A program made the translations under genes and the position numbers. From assembly GCA_020425125.1 (NCBI GenBank), contig JAGQRV010000030.1:21345-85344 (forward strand): DNA of 64,000 nt, read 5' to 3'. Under the pieces are notes generated by a model. It ran no database searches. It had not been told where the DNA came from and saw only the letters and a list, made by a program, of their open reading frames with translations. Below, one piece after another: positions 26,273-34,732 of this stretch (position 1 is its first letter; each line of letters starts with the position of its first letter). The stretch comes from Paracoccaceae bacterium (lineage in GTDB: Bacteria; Pseudomonadota; Alphaproteobacteria; Rhodobacterales; Rhodobacteraceae).

Positions 26273-26580
26273 ATGGTGCGCCGCATCCTGCTGTCCCCGC
26301 GTGTCGCGACCGGCGCGACCAATCGCCGTTTCATGATTTTCGATCTGCGCGCCATGATGCTGCAACTCGAAGGCCCGCATATCCGCCCCGAAAACTGTCT
26401 GGACGACTGGGGGAGCGCCCTCCGCGCCGCCAATCCCGACCATTTCAGCCTGATCTTCCTGAAAGACATGCCGCCGCATTTAGCGGCAAGGCGCCGGAAC
26501 CGCGGAGCATGATCGACCGCATGGCGGAAATGTCCGATCTGTCCCAGAAGATGAATGCCAGCAGCCCAGCAGCGGAGTGA
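26273..26580 (+). pseudogene. Frameshifted remnant just upstream of the hydratase/phosphotransacetylase gene
   Basis: From 26273 one frame reads protein-like sequence (FMIFDLRAMMLQLEGPHI, then WGSALRAANPDHFSLIFLKD). Near 26468-26475 the protein-like reading moves to another frame that continues AAFSGKAPEPRSMIDRMAEM and ends MNASSPAAE with TGA at 26580, five bases before the next gene. A one-step shift joins the two into a continuous C-terminal half. The protein resembles a small acidic helical protein ending just upstream of pta, perhaps phasin-like, but I cannot name it. Confidence 0.4.
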
Positions 26581-26585
26581 CCGCC

Positions 26586-27965
26586 ATGAAAGTGATCCGC
26601 AACATCCCATTCGACCGGCTCGAGGTCGGCATGGAGGCCGAGGCACACAGGCTCTGCGTCGCGGACGATCTCTATGTCTTCGCCCATGCCTCGGGCAACC
26701 TGAACCCCTTGCACATCCCCGATGCGGACGGCGATGGCGACGGCCGCCCCGAGGCTGTGGCGCCGTCGGCCTGGATCGGGTCGCTGATCTCGTCGGTCCT
26801 CGGCAACGACCTGCCGGGGCCGGGTACGATCTATCAAAGCCAGACCTTCCGCTTCCTGGGGCAGGCCCATGCCGGCGACAATCTGGCCATCAAGGTGCGG
26901 CTCAAGGAAAAGGGCGCCGACCGCCGCGCGATCTTCGATACCTGGGTCGAGCTCGAGGACGGCACGCGGATCCTTGAAGGCGAGGCCGTGGTCACCGCCC
27001 CGGAGAAGGAAGTGAGCTTCGATGCCTCGGACGTCCCCGGCCTAAGCGTGCGCAGCCACGTGCATTTCGACGCGCTTCTGGCGGAGGCGGAGCCGCTACC
27101 GCCGATCGAGACCGCGGTGGTCGCGCCCGAGGATGCCAATTCGCTGGGCGGGGCGCTCCTTGCGATGAAGCACACGCTGATCCATCCGATCTTGATCGGC
27201 GACCGGCACAGAATCGCCGCCGCAGCGCACGAGCTGGAGGCCGATATCGCCGGCTGCAGCGTGATCCATGTCGAAACCCACCGCGACGCGGCGGCGATGG
27301 GCGTGAAGCTCGTTCTCGAAGGCCGTGCCAAGGCGCTGATGAAAGGCTTCCTGCATACAGACGAACTGCTGGGCCAGGTGGTGAAAAGCGACGGCGGGCT
27401 AAGGGTGGGGCGGCGTCTGAGTCATGTCTTCGTCTTCGACGTGCCGGGGATGCCGCATCTGATCTTCGTGACCGACGCGGCGATTAACATTTCGCCCGAT
27501 CTGGAAACCAAGGTCGACATCGTTCAGAACGCCATCGACCTTGCCCGCACGCTGGGGATCGAAACGCCGAAGGTCGGCATTCTCTCGGCGGTCGAGACGG
27601 TGAACCCCAAGATCCCGTCGACCATCGACGCCGCCGTGCTGTCGAAGATGGCCGAGCGCGGTCAGATCCGGTCCGGCATCGTCGACGGTCCCCTGGCGAT
27701 GGATAACGCCATCGACATGGGCGCCGCCCGTACCAAGGGCATCAAGTCGATGGTCGCCGGCCAGGCCGAGATCCTCGTCGCGCCGAATCTGGAAAGCGGC
27801 AACATGCTGGCGAAGGAGCTGACCTTCGTGGCCCATGCCGAAGCCGGCGGCATCGTGATCGGGGCCAGATGCCCGATCATCCTGACGTCGCGGTCCGACA
27901 ACGACAAGGCACGGCTGGCCTCCTGCGCCATCGCCGCGCTCTACGCCGAAAGGAAAGACCGTTGA
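26586..27965 (+). CDS. Bifunctional enoyl-CoA hydratase / phosphate acetyltransferase
   Basis: The 459-residue protein joins a MaoC-like hotdog domain (residues 1 to about 150; FAHASGNLNPLHIPD is the hydratase motif region) to a phosphate acetyl/butyryltransferase domain (about 160-459; MKHTLIHPILIGDRHRI, MKGFLHTDELL, DAAINISPDLETK, VAPNLESGNMLAKELTF). The second half exchanges acyl-CoA and acyl phosphate. The ATG at 26586 is favoured by GGAG nine bases upstream; a GTG three codons earlier is possible. It overlaps the acetate kinase gene. Confidence 0.92.
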   Translation: MKVIRNIPFDRLEVGMEAEAHRLCVADDLYVFAHASGNLNPLHIPDADGDGDGRPEAVAPSAWIGSLISSVLGNDLPGPGTIYQSQTFRFLGQAHAGDNLAIKVRLKEKGADRRAIFDTWVELEDGTRILEGEAVVTAPEKEVSFDASDVPGLSVRSHVHFDALLAEAEPLPPIETAVVAPEDANSLGGALLAMKHTLIHPILIGDRHRIAAAAHELEADIAGCSVIHVETHRDAAAMGVKLVLEGRAKALMKGFLHTDELLGQVVKSDGGLRVGRRLSHVFVFDVPGMPHLIFVTDAAINISPDLETKVDIVQNAIDLARTLGIETPKVGILSAVETVNPKIPSTIDAAVLSKMAERGQIRSGIVDGPLAMDNAIDMGAARTKGIKSMVAGQAEILVAPNLESGNMLAKELTFVAHAEAGGIVIGARCPIILTSRSDNDKARLASCAIAALYAERKDR

Positions 27966-29113
27966 GCGCCATCCTGACGCTGAATGCAGGCTCGTCCTCG
28001 ATCAAGTTCTCGGTCTATGCGTCGGGTGCTGCGCCCGAGGAACTCGCCATCGGCCAGGTCGAAAGTCTCGGCTCCGATGATGCGCAGCTGTCGCTGAGAT
28101 GGCAGGGCGAGAAGACCGCGGCCGGCATCGGCAAGACCGATCACGCCGGGGGCGTCGCCGCGATCCTGGCGGCTCTGGAACCGGTGCTCGACGGCCGGAC
28201 AGTGGCCGGGGTCGGCCACCGCATCGTTCACGGCGGCACGCTCTTCGACGCGCCTGTCGCGCTCGATTCCGAGATCCTGTCGGCGCTGCACCGGCTGATC
28301 CCGCTGGCGCCGCTGCACCAGCCGCACAACCTGGCGGCTGTGCGCGCCGCGATTGCGGCCTTTCCCGATGCGGTGCAGGTGGGCTGCTTCGACACCGCCT
28401 TCCATCGCAGCCATCCCTGGGTGGACGATACCTTCGCGCTGCCGCGGGAATATTTCGACAAGGGGATCCGCCGCTACGGCTTTCACGGGCTCAGCTACGA
28501 ATACATCTCGGGCGAACTCGACCGGGTGGACCCGACGGATCACCACCGCAAGACGGTCGTGGCCCATCTGGGCAACGGCGCGTCGATGTGCGCGATCCAG
28601 GGCGGCAAATCGGTCGCCTCGACCATGGGCTTCACCGCGCTCGACGGATTGCCGATGGGCACGCGCTGCGGTCAGCTCGACCCCGGCGTGCTGCTCTACA
28701 TGATGGCGCAGGAGGGGATGGACCATACCCGGATCCGCGAACTCCTTTACACAAGAAGCGGTCTTCTGGGCCTGTCGGGCATCTCCAATGACATGCGGGT
28801 GCTGGAAGCCTCGGACCGGCGTGAAGCGAAGCAGGCGATCGACTATTTCGTGTTCCGCATTCGCCGCGAACTCGGCGGGCTGGCGGCGGCGATCGGCGGG
28901 CTCGACACGCTGGTGTTCTGCGGCGGCATCGGCGAGAACTCGGCGCGCGTCCGTGCGCAGGTCTGCGCGGATATGGACTGGATCGGGATCGCGCTGGACC
29001 CGGAGGCGAACCGGACGTCGGCGGACGTGATCTCGACCGGTCGGGTCAAGGTCCGGGTCATTCGCACCGACGAGGAACTGGTGATTGCCCGTGCCGTCAA
29101 CATGCGACTCTGA
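27962..29113 (+). CDS. ackA: Acetate/propionate family kinase
   Basis: The 383-residue protein has the ASKHA kinase motifs LTLNAGSSSIKFSVY, GHRIVHGG, RRYGFHGLSYEYIS, VVAHLGNGASMCAI and VFCGGIGENSARVR. It interconverts acyl phosphate and ADP with the carboxylate and ATP, taking the product of the preceding phosphotransacetylase. The start is TTG 27962-27964, overlapping the previous stop and preceded by AAAGGAAAG; this puts the conserved LTLNAGSSS at residue 5. Confidence 0.93.
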   Translation: MSAILTLNAGSSSIKFSVYASGAAPEELAIGQVESLGSDDAQLSLRWQGEKTAAGIGKTDHAGGVAAILAALEPVLDGRTVAGVGHRIVHGGTLFDAPVALDSEILSALHRLIPLAPLHQPHNLAAVRAAIAAFPDAVQVGCFDTAFHRSHPWVDDTFALPREYFDKGIRRYGFHGLSYEYISGELDRVDPTDHHRKTVVAHLGNGASMCAIQGGKSVASTMGFTALDGLPMGTRCGQLDPGVLLYMMAQEGMDHTRIRELLYTRSGLLGLSGISNDMRVLEASDRREAKQAIDYFVFRIRRELGGLAAAIGGLDTLVFCGGIGENSARVRAQVCADMDWIGIALDPEANRTSADVISTGRVKVRVIRTDEELVIARAVNMRL

Positions 29114-29186
29114 GCCACGCGCGCGGGCCAGTCTTCCAGCCCTCCGACAGGCAAGCTATGAGTCAGGCGATGAAGGAGTTCCCCCG

Positions 29187-30617
29187 ATGCGCCTTTCGTT
29201 TTGCCGGAGAGCCGGCACGCTTTTGCTCACCGCGTCGTTGCTCGCAGGTCCGGCCGTGTCCGAGACCCTGAAAGGTAGCGCGAGCTATCGTGAACGCATT
29301 GCCATGGCACCCGGCACGACCTTCGAGGCCGTACTCGAAGATGTCTCGGCCGCGGACGCGCCCGCCGTCGAGCTGGGAAGTGCCACCATCGAGGATGCGG
29401 GCAACCCGCCCTACGACTTCACCATCGCCTACGATGGCGCCCGGATCCTGCCCTCGCACCTCTATTCGGTCCGCGCGCGGCTCATCGGGCCCGACGGCCG
29501 GCTGATCTTCACCACCGACACCTTCGCGCCGGTACTGACGGGCGGCGCGCCGGAAGGCGTCACCCTGCTGATGCGTTCGGTTTCGGGAACTGGGGCGGAG
29601 GCCGGAGCCCGGGACCCCTCGACGCCGATGCCGGAGCCTGAGGCGGTTGCGCTCGACCTGCCGGCGAGCTTCGAGGGTACGCTGCCCTGCGCCGATTGCG
29701 AAGGTATCCGCTACCATCTCGATCTCTGGCCGGACAATGTGTTTCATCTGCGTCGGGAATGGCTGGGCGTCGCGCAACCGCGGATACAGGACGATCTCGG
29801 GCGCTGGGACATGGAGCCGTCGCGCAGCGTCCTGACACTGTTCGGCACTGGTGAGCCGCCGCTCAAATGGATGGTGATCGGCAGCCATTCGCTGCGGCTT
29901 CTCGACAGCGAGGGCCAGGTGATCGTCTCGGACCTGCCCTACGAGCTTGCCGGCGATGGCACCCTTGCGCCGACGTCCCTGTCGCTTCAGCTTGACGGCG
30001 AATTCCGCTACATGGCGGATGCGGCGGACTTCACCATCTGTACCACCGGAGAGACGGTGCCGGTGTTGATGGAGGGCGACTTCGTGACCGCCGAAAACGC
30101 CTACTCCAAGACCCGCGCCGAGCCGGGTGGCCCGGTTGCGATGCTGGTGGACGGAACGCTGGCGATGCGGACCGGAATGGAAGGGCCCGAGCGGATGAGC
30201 CTCGTGATCGATCACTTCGTGAGCGCCGGACCCAGCAAGACCTGCGCGCATCGGGAGGCCGAGGCACCGCTGGTCAATACCTACTGGAAACTCGTGCGCC
30301 TGAACGGCGCGGCCGTGGGCGTGCCGGAGGGCGGGCACGAGCCGCATCTCATCTTCCAGACCGGGGAAACGCCGCGGCTCAGCGCGACCGCCGGCTGCAA
30401 TCAGTTCGGGGGAACCTACGCGGTGGATGGCGACACGGTGTCGTTCGGCCCGCTCGCGGGTACGCTGATGGCCTGCCCGGAGCCGCTCGACGCGCTGGAG
30501 CGGGATCTGGTGAAGGTACTGGCGGCCCCCCGGCAATGGCAGATCGCCGGCCAGACACTGACCCTGCGCGACGGTGACACGGTGCTTGCCGAGTTCGAAG
30601 CGCAATACCTGCCGTAA
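29187..30617 (+). CDS. Periplasmic three-domain protein: YbaY-like, NlpE-like and META domains
   Basis: The 476-residue protein has a signal peptide (cleavage near PAVS-E) without a lipobox cysteine, so it is probably soluble in the periplasm. Residues about 27-130 match YbaY (GSASYRERIAMAPGTTFEAV, YSVRARLIGPDGRLIF). Residues about 155-260 match NlpE (FEGTLPCADCEGIRYHLDLW, with the CxxC), and the last 115 match META/HslJ (NTYWKLVRLNG, SATAGCNQFGGTY, MACPEPLDALE). NlpE senses envelope and copper stress in enterics; META proteins are linked to stress resistance. The function of the fusion is inferred only. GAAGGAG precedes the ATG. Confidence 0.82.
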   Translation: MRLSFCRRAGTLLLTASLLAGPAVSETLKGSASYRERIAMAPGTTFEAVLEDVSAADAPAVELGSATIEDAGNPPYDFTIAYDGARILPSHLYSVRARLIGPDGRLIFTTDTFAPVLTGGAPEGVTLLMRSVSGTGAEAGARDPSTPMPEPEAVALDLPASFEGTLPCADCEGIRYHLDLWPDNVFHLRREWLGVAQPRIQDDLGRWDMEPSRSVLTLFGTGEPPLKWMVIGSHSLRLLDSEGQVIVSDLPYELAGDGTLAPTSLSLQLDGEFRYMADAADFTICTTGETVPVLMEGDFVTAENAYSKTRAEPGGPVAMLVDGTLAMRTGMEGPERMSLVIDHFVSAGPSKTCAHREAEAPLVNTYWKLVRLNGAAVGVPEGGHEPHLIFQTGETPRLSATAGCNQFGGTYAVDGDTVSFGPLAGTLMACPEPLDALERDLVKVLAAPRQWQIAGQTLTLRDGDTVLAEFEAQYLP

Positions 30618-30660
30618 CCATCGCGTTCCGCAGGATCCCGGTCTTGCGTGCGGCGAAATC

Positions 30661-30670
30661 TGGTATACCA
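30661..30670. promoter_or_regulatory. Candidate GntR operator TGGTATACCA
   Basis: A perfect ten-base palindrome 62 bp before the reductase start. The same core GGTATACC stands in front of the GntR gene at the other end of the cluster (36493-36500). TGGT-N2-ACCA is a usual form for FCD-type GntR regulators. Confidence 0.55.
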
Positions 30671-30688
30671 AATTCGCAGGTACCACGC

Positions 30689-30701
30689 GCCTGAGAGGCG
30701 A
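30689..30701 (+). repeat. Leader hairpin element CGCCTGAGAGGCG, copy 1
   Basis: CGCCT and AGGCG pair around the loop GAG, 30 bp before the reductase ATG. Its 12-base core GCCTGAGAGGCG recurs exactly in front of the next gene at 31719-31730. Confidence 0.4.
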
Positions 30702-30731
30702 CCACTGTGAGCTTGCCGAAGGGGGGTAGAG

Positions 30732-31667
30732 ATGTCGGACGGAACGGCGAAGCCGGTGGTCGGCTTCATCGGGGTCGGCCTGATGGGACACGGGATCGCC
30801 GCGAACATGCTTAAGGCGGGATATCCCCTCTGGATCAAGGGCAACCGGAACCGCGACCCGGTCGAGGATCTGCTGCAGAAGGGCGCCCGGGAGGCGGCGA
30901 GTCCGCGCGAGATCGCCGAAAGGTCCGAGATCGTCCAGCTTTGCCTGCCCAATTCCGCCGCGGTCGAAGCGGCGGTTCTGGGCGATAACGGGATCGCCGC
31001 TTCCGGCAAGGCCGGATTGATTGTCATCGATTCCACGACCGCCGACCCCATGTCGACCGAGCGTCTTGCCGCCTTGCTGGCCGGCGCCGGAATGACCATG
31101 GTCGACGCGCCGCTCGGCCGGACCCCGAAGGAGGCCGAGGAAGGTACGCTTGATGCCATGGTGGGGGCCGACGACGCGACCTACGCGCGGATCCGGCCGC
31201 TCATAGAATGCTGGGCGGGGGCGATCTCGCGGACCGGTCCGGTCGGCAGCGCGCACAAGATGAAGCTGATCATGAACTTCATCGGCATGGGCTACGCTGC
31301 GATCTATGCCGAGGCTCTCAGCCTCGGGGTGAAATCGGGGATTGCGCCCCAGACCATCCGCGACGTGATCGGCGCCAGCCGGCTGTCGAACGGCTTCTTC
31401 GACACCTTCATGCGCTACGGCGTCGGCCGCGATCCGGAGGCGCACAAGTTCACGCTGGAGAACGCGGGCAAGGATGTCCGCTACGTCGCGTCGATGGCGC
31501 TGGCCACGGGCACGCTCAATCCGATGGGCGCGGCGATCCGGAACTATTTTGCCCACACGGTGTCGAGCGGGAATGGGCAGGATTATGTCGGTGCGCTGTC
31601 GGATCACGTCGCACGCCTGAACGGGATCGACCTGGCCAAGGCCGTCGCTGACGCGGAGAAGCCATGA
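30732..31667 (+). CDS. 3-Hydroxyisobutyrate dehydrogenase-family oxidoreductase
   Basis: The 311-residue protein starts with a Rossmann motif VGFIGVGLMGHGIAANML, has the substrate-binding VDAPLGRTPKEAEEGTLDAM and the catalytic-lysine segment GSAHKMKLIMNFIGMG near residue 176. The family includes tartronate semialdehyde reductase and 3-hydroxyisobutyrate dehydrogenase. In a cluster with sugar-acid dehydratases, a role in reducing a breakdown product such as tartronate semialdehyde is plausible but not proven. A GGGGG ribosome site is close to the ATG. Confidence 0.87.
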   Translation: MSDGTAKPVVGFIGVGLMGHGIAANMLKAGYPLWIKGNRNRDPVEDLLQKGAREAASPREIAERSEIVQLCLPNSAAVEAAVLGDNGIAASGKAGLIVIDSTTADPMSTERLAALLAGAGMTMVDAPLGRTPKEAEEGTLDAMVGADDATYARIRPLIECWAGAISRTGPVGSAHKMKLIMNFIGMGYAAIYAEALSLGVKSGIAPQTIRDVIGASRLSNGFFDTFMRYGVGRDPEAHKFTLENAGKDVRYVASMALATGTLNPMGAAIRNYFAHTVSSGNGQDYVGALSDHVARLNGIDLAKAVADAEKP

Positions 31668-31718
31668 GCGCAATCCGCGTTGCCTGCGAAGCGTGCAGAA
31701 GAGCCGGTGCGCATCCTT

Positions 31719-31730
31719 GCCTGAGAGGCG
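31719..31730 (+). repeat. Leader element GCCTGAGAGGCG, copy 2
   Basis: Exact 12-base copy of the element in front of the reductase gene, here 42 bp before the dehydratase ATG, with GCCT and AGGC able to pair around GAG. Confidence 0.4.
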
Positions 31731-31772
31731 GCATTTTGCGACGCTCGTGATCGGTCGGGGAGGGGGAGGAAC

Positions 31773-33554
31773 ATGGGGGACACCCGCGCAAATCGCAGGT
31801 TCCGGTCACAGGAATGGTTCGACAACCCGAACAATCCCGGGATGACCGCGCTTTATATCGAGCGCTACCTGAACCAAGAATATACCCGCGAGGAGTTGCA
31901 GGGCGGCAAGCCGATCATCGGCATCGCCCAGACCGGCAGCGACCTCGCCCCCTGCAACAAGATCCACGTCTTCCTGGCGGACCGCGTGAAGGCGGGTATC
32001 CGCGATGCGGGCGGCATTCCGATCGAGTTCCCGGTCCATCCGATCCAGGAAACCGGCAAGCGCCCCACCGCCGCGCTCGACCGCAATCTCGCCTATCTCA
32101 GCCTGGTCGAGGTCCTGCACGGCTATCCGATCGACGGCGTAGTATTGACCACTGGCTGCGACAAGACCACGCCGGCGATGCTGATGGGGGCGGCGACGGT
32201 GGACATTCCCGCCATCGTGCTGTCCGGCGGTCCGATGCTCGACGGCTGGTGGAAGGGCGAACTTGCCGGATCGGGCACCATCGTCTGGGAAAGCCGCCGC
32301 CTGCTTGCGGACGGCAAGATCGACTACGAGGAATTCATGAGCCGGGTCTGCGCGTCGGCGCCGTCGCTTGGCCATTGCAACACGATGGGCACGGCGTCGA
32401 CGATGAATGCATTGGCCGAAGCGCTGGGGATGTCTCTGCCGGGCTGCGCCGCAATCCCCGCGCCCTTCCGCGAGCGCATGGCGATGGCCTATCGTACCGG
32501 CCGGCGGGCGGTGGAACTGACGATCGAGGATCTGCGGCCGTCTGCGATCCTGACCCGCGCGGCATTCGAGAATGCCATCGCGGTCAACTCGGCCATCGGC
32601 GGATCGACGAACGCCCCGCCGCACCTGCAGGCGATCGCGCGCCATGTGGGCGTTCCGCTGCACGTGTCGGACTGGCAGACGATCGGCTTCGATGTGCCGC
32701 TTCTGGTCAACATGCAGCCCGCCGGGAAGTATCTGGGCGAGGCGTTCTTCCGTGCCGGAGGCGTGCCGGCCGTGATGGGAGAGCTGGCCCAGGCCGACCG
32801 CCTGCACGGCTCCGCGATGACCGTATCGGGGCGGACCGTCGCCGAGAATATCGACGGCGTGCGGTCTGCAGATACGGAGGTGATCGCGTCCTACCTGCAG
32901 CCGCTGCGAACGAATGCCGGGTTTCTCGTGCTGTCGGGAAACCTCTTCGACAGCGCGCTGATGAAGACTTCGGTGATCTCCGAGGATTTCCGCCGCCGGT
33001 TCCTGTCGCGACCCGGCAGCGAGAACGTGTTCGAAGCCAAGGCGGTGGTCTTCGAAGGCCCCGAGGACTATCACGACCGGATCAACGACATGGCGGACGC
33101 GATCGACGAGGGGACCATCCTCTTCATCCGCAACGTGGGCTGCGTGGGGTATCCCGGATCCGCCGAGGTGGTGAACATGCTGCCGCCCGATGCGCTGATC
33201 CATGCCGGCATCAACCACCTGCCCACGGTGGGCGACGGACGGCAATCCGGCACGTCCGAAAGTCCGTCGGTCCTCAACGCTTCTCCCGAAGCGGTCGTCG
33301 GCGGGGGGCTCGCCTATCTCAGGACCGGCGACCGGGTGCGGCTCGACCTGAACGAACGCCGGCTCGACGCGCTGGTCCCGGACGGGGAATGGGCCGCGCG
33401 CCGCAACGCGTGGACGGCGCCCGAACTTGCAAGCCAGACACCTTGGGAGGAAATCTACCGCACCCATGTGGGCCAGCTCGCCGAAGGCGGTTGCCTGGAA
33501 CTGGCCACGGCCTATCACAAGGTGGCGCGGGATCTGCCGCGCGACAATCACTGA
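31773..33554 (+). CDS. IlvD/Edd family dehydratase (sugar-acid dehydratase type)
   Basis: The 593-residue protein has the iron-sulfur cysteines of the family in DLAPCNKIH, TTGCDKTTPAMLMGA and SLGHCNTMGTASTMN, and the C-terminal GYPGSAEVVNMLPPDALI. The sequence at the N-terminus, RSQEWFDNPNNPGMTALYIE, is of the arabinonate/xylonate dehydratase branch and not of IlvD proper. It would remove water from a sugar acid to give a 2-keto-3-deoxy acid. Length is normal. It is the second gene of the operon that starts at the GGTATACC operator. Confidence 0.88.
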   Translation: MGDTRANRRFRSQEWFDNPNNPGMTALYIERYLNQEYTREELQGGKPIIGIAQTGSDLAPCNKIHVFLADRVKAGIRDAGGIPIEFPVHPIQETGKRPTAALDRNLAYLSLVEVLHGYPIDGVVLTTGCDKTTPAMLMGAATVDIPAIVLSGGPMLDGWWKGELAGSGTIVWESRRLLADGKIDYEEFMSRVCASAPSLGHCNTMGTASTMNALAEALGMSLPGCAAIPAPFRERMAMAYRTGRRAVELTIEDLRPSAILTRAAFENAIAVNSAIGGSTNAPPHLQAIARHVGVPLHVSDWQTIGFDVPLLVNMQPAGKYLGEAFFRAGGVPAVMGELAQADRLHGSAMTVSGRTVAENIDGVRSADTEVIASYLQPLRTNAGFLVLSGNLFDSALMKTSVISEDFRRRFLSRPGSENVFEAKAVVFEGPEDYHDRINDMADAIDEGTILFIRNVGCVGYPGSAEVVNMLPPDALIHAGINHLPTVGDGRQSGTSESPSVLNASPEAVVGGGLAYLRTGDRVRLDLNERRLDALVPDGEWAARRNAWTAPELASQTPWEEIYRTHVGQLAEGGCLELATAYHKVARDLPRDNH

Positions 33555-33563
33555 GGGCGGACC

Positions 33564-33914
33564 ATGGCCTATGTCGACGGATTTCTGCTTGCGGTTCCGG
33601 ACGAAAACCGCGCTGCATATCTCCGCCTCGCCGAAACCGCAGCCGAGGTGTTCCGCGACCATGGCGCGCTGCGCCTGGTCGAGTGCTGGGGCAACGACGT
33701 GCCCGAGGGCCACGTGACGTCCTTTCCGATGGCAGTGAAGCGCGCGCCGGGCGAGACCGTCGTCTTCGCCTGGATCGAATGGCCGTCCAAGGAGGTCCGC
33801 GATGCCGCGCATCCCAAGGTGATGGCCGACCCGCGTCTTGATGGGCAGGGCGAGATACCGTTCGATGGCAAGCGGATGATCTTCGGCGGGTTCGAGGTGC
33901 TGCTGGACCGCTGA
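33564..33914 (+). CDS. DUF1428 family protein
   Basis: The 116-residue protein begins MAYVDGFLLAVPDENRAAYL and contains FRDHGALRLVECWGNDVPEG and FDGKRMIFGGFEVLLD, which define the DUF1428 family of dimeric ferredoxin-like proteins. Function is unknown. It lies nine bases after the dehydratase and is presumably co-transcribed; DUF1428 genes are usually single, so its place in a catabolic operon may be informative or accidental. Confidence 0.85.
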   Translation: MAYVDGFLLAVPDENRAAYLRLAETAAEVFRDHGALRLVECWGNDVPEGHVTSFPMAVKRAPGETVVFAWIEWPSKEVRDAAHPKVMADPRLDGQGEIPFDGKRMIFGGFEVLLDR

Positions 33915-33953
33915 GCGAGGAACGGAGCAGGGGGACGGGGGGAGCCGAACGGA

Positions 33954-34691
33954 ATGACGAAAAAGATCCTGATTACCGGTGCAGGCAGCGGCATTGGCAG
34001 GGCAACGGCGCTGCGCTTTCTCGAAGAGGGCTGGGCGGTGGCGCTGCTCGGCCGACGGGAAGCGCCCTTGCGGGAGGTCGCCGAGGGTTGGAAGCACGCG
34101 CTGGTGCTTCCCTGCGACGTGACCGATCCCGGCGCGGTGACGGAGGCCTTCGTCCAGCTGGCGGTCGACTGGAACCGGCTGGACGTGCTGTTCAACAATG
34201 CCGGCGGCAACGTCCCGGCCGCGCTGATCGACGAGATTCCGGTGGAAGACTGGCTGAAGGTCTCCGCCGTCAACATCACCGGCATGTTCCTGGTCGCGCG
34301 CGCGGCCTTCGCGCTGATGCGCCGGCAGGAGCCGCAGGGCGGGCGGATCATCAACAACGGCTCGATCTCGGCCCATGCGCCGCGGCCGGGTTCCGCACCC
34401 TACACCATGTCGAAGCACGCCGTGACCGGCCTGACGCGGACCTTGTCGCTCGATGGCCGGCCGTTCAACATCGCCTGCGGTCAGATCGACATCGGCAATG
34501 CCCTGACCGACCTGTCGGAACGGATGACCCGCGGCGTGGCGCAGGCCGATGGCAGCAAGCGGGCGGAGCCGATGATGGATGTCGCCCATGTTGCGAGTTC
34601 GGTCCTGCACATGGCCGCGTTGCCGCCGGGGACCAACATCCAGTTCATGACCGTGATGGCGACGGCGATGCCCTTCATCGGACGCGGCTGA
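33954..34691 (+). CDS. Short-chain dehydrogenase/reductase
   Basis: The 245-residue protein has the NAD(P) motif TGAGSGIGRATALRFLEE, NNAGG, and the catalytic Ser-Tyr-Lys in NNGSISAHAPRPGSAPYTMSK (split over about residues 136-156). CDVTDP after the second strand suggests a cofactor-binding aspartate. It probably oxidises or reduces a sugar acid or keto acid in the same route as the two dehydratases. It is the last rightward gene of the operon and converges on the UxaA-type gene. Confidence 0.85.
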   Translation: MTKKILITGAGSGIGRATALRFLEEGWAVALLGRREAPLREVAEGWKHALVLPCDVTDPGAVTEAFVQLAVDWNRLDVLFNNAGGNVPAALIDEIPVEDWLKVSAVNITGMFLVARAAFALMRRQEPQGGRIINNGSISAHAPRPGSAPYTMSKHAVTGLTRTLSLDGRPFNIACGQIDIGNALTDLSERMTRGVAQADGSKRAEPMMDVAHVASSVLHMAALPPGTNIQFMTVMATAMPFIGRG

Positions 34692-34732
34692 TGCCGACCG
34701 GCGTCAGCCGCCGCCGCTGCCCCGGGGGACTG

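Noticed and set aside
30686-30731. Possible TPP or glycine riboswitch (CTGAGAGG and CCGAAGGGGG)
   Set aside because: Only short fragments resemble those aptamers. The remaining conserved core and paired regions are missing, and the genes are not thiamine or glycine genes.
29163-31673. Another long minus-strand open frame (836 codons)
   Set aside because: Antisense to the three-domain periplasmic protein and the reductase; its sequence is arginine- and proline-rich without any family motif.
31806-34610. Very long open frame on the minus strand (934 codons)
   Set aside because: It is antisense to the dehydratase, DUF1428 and SDR genes, which all have clear motifs. Long antisense frames are expected at this GC content.
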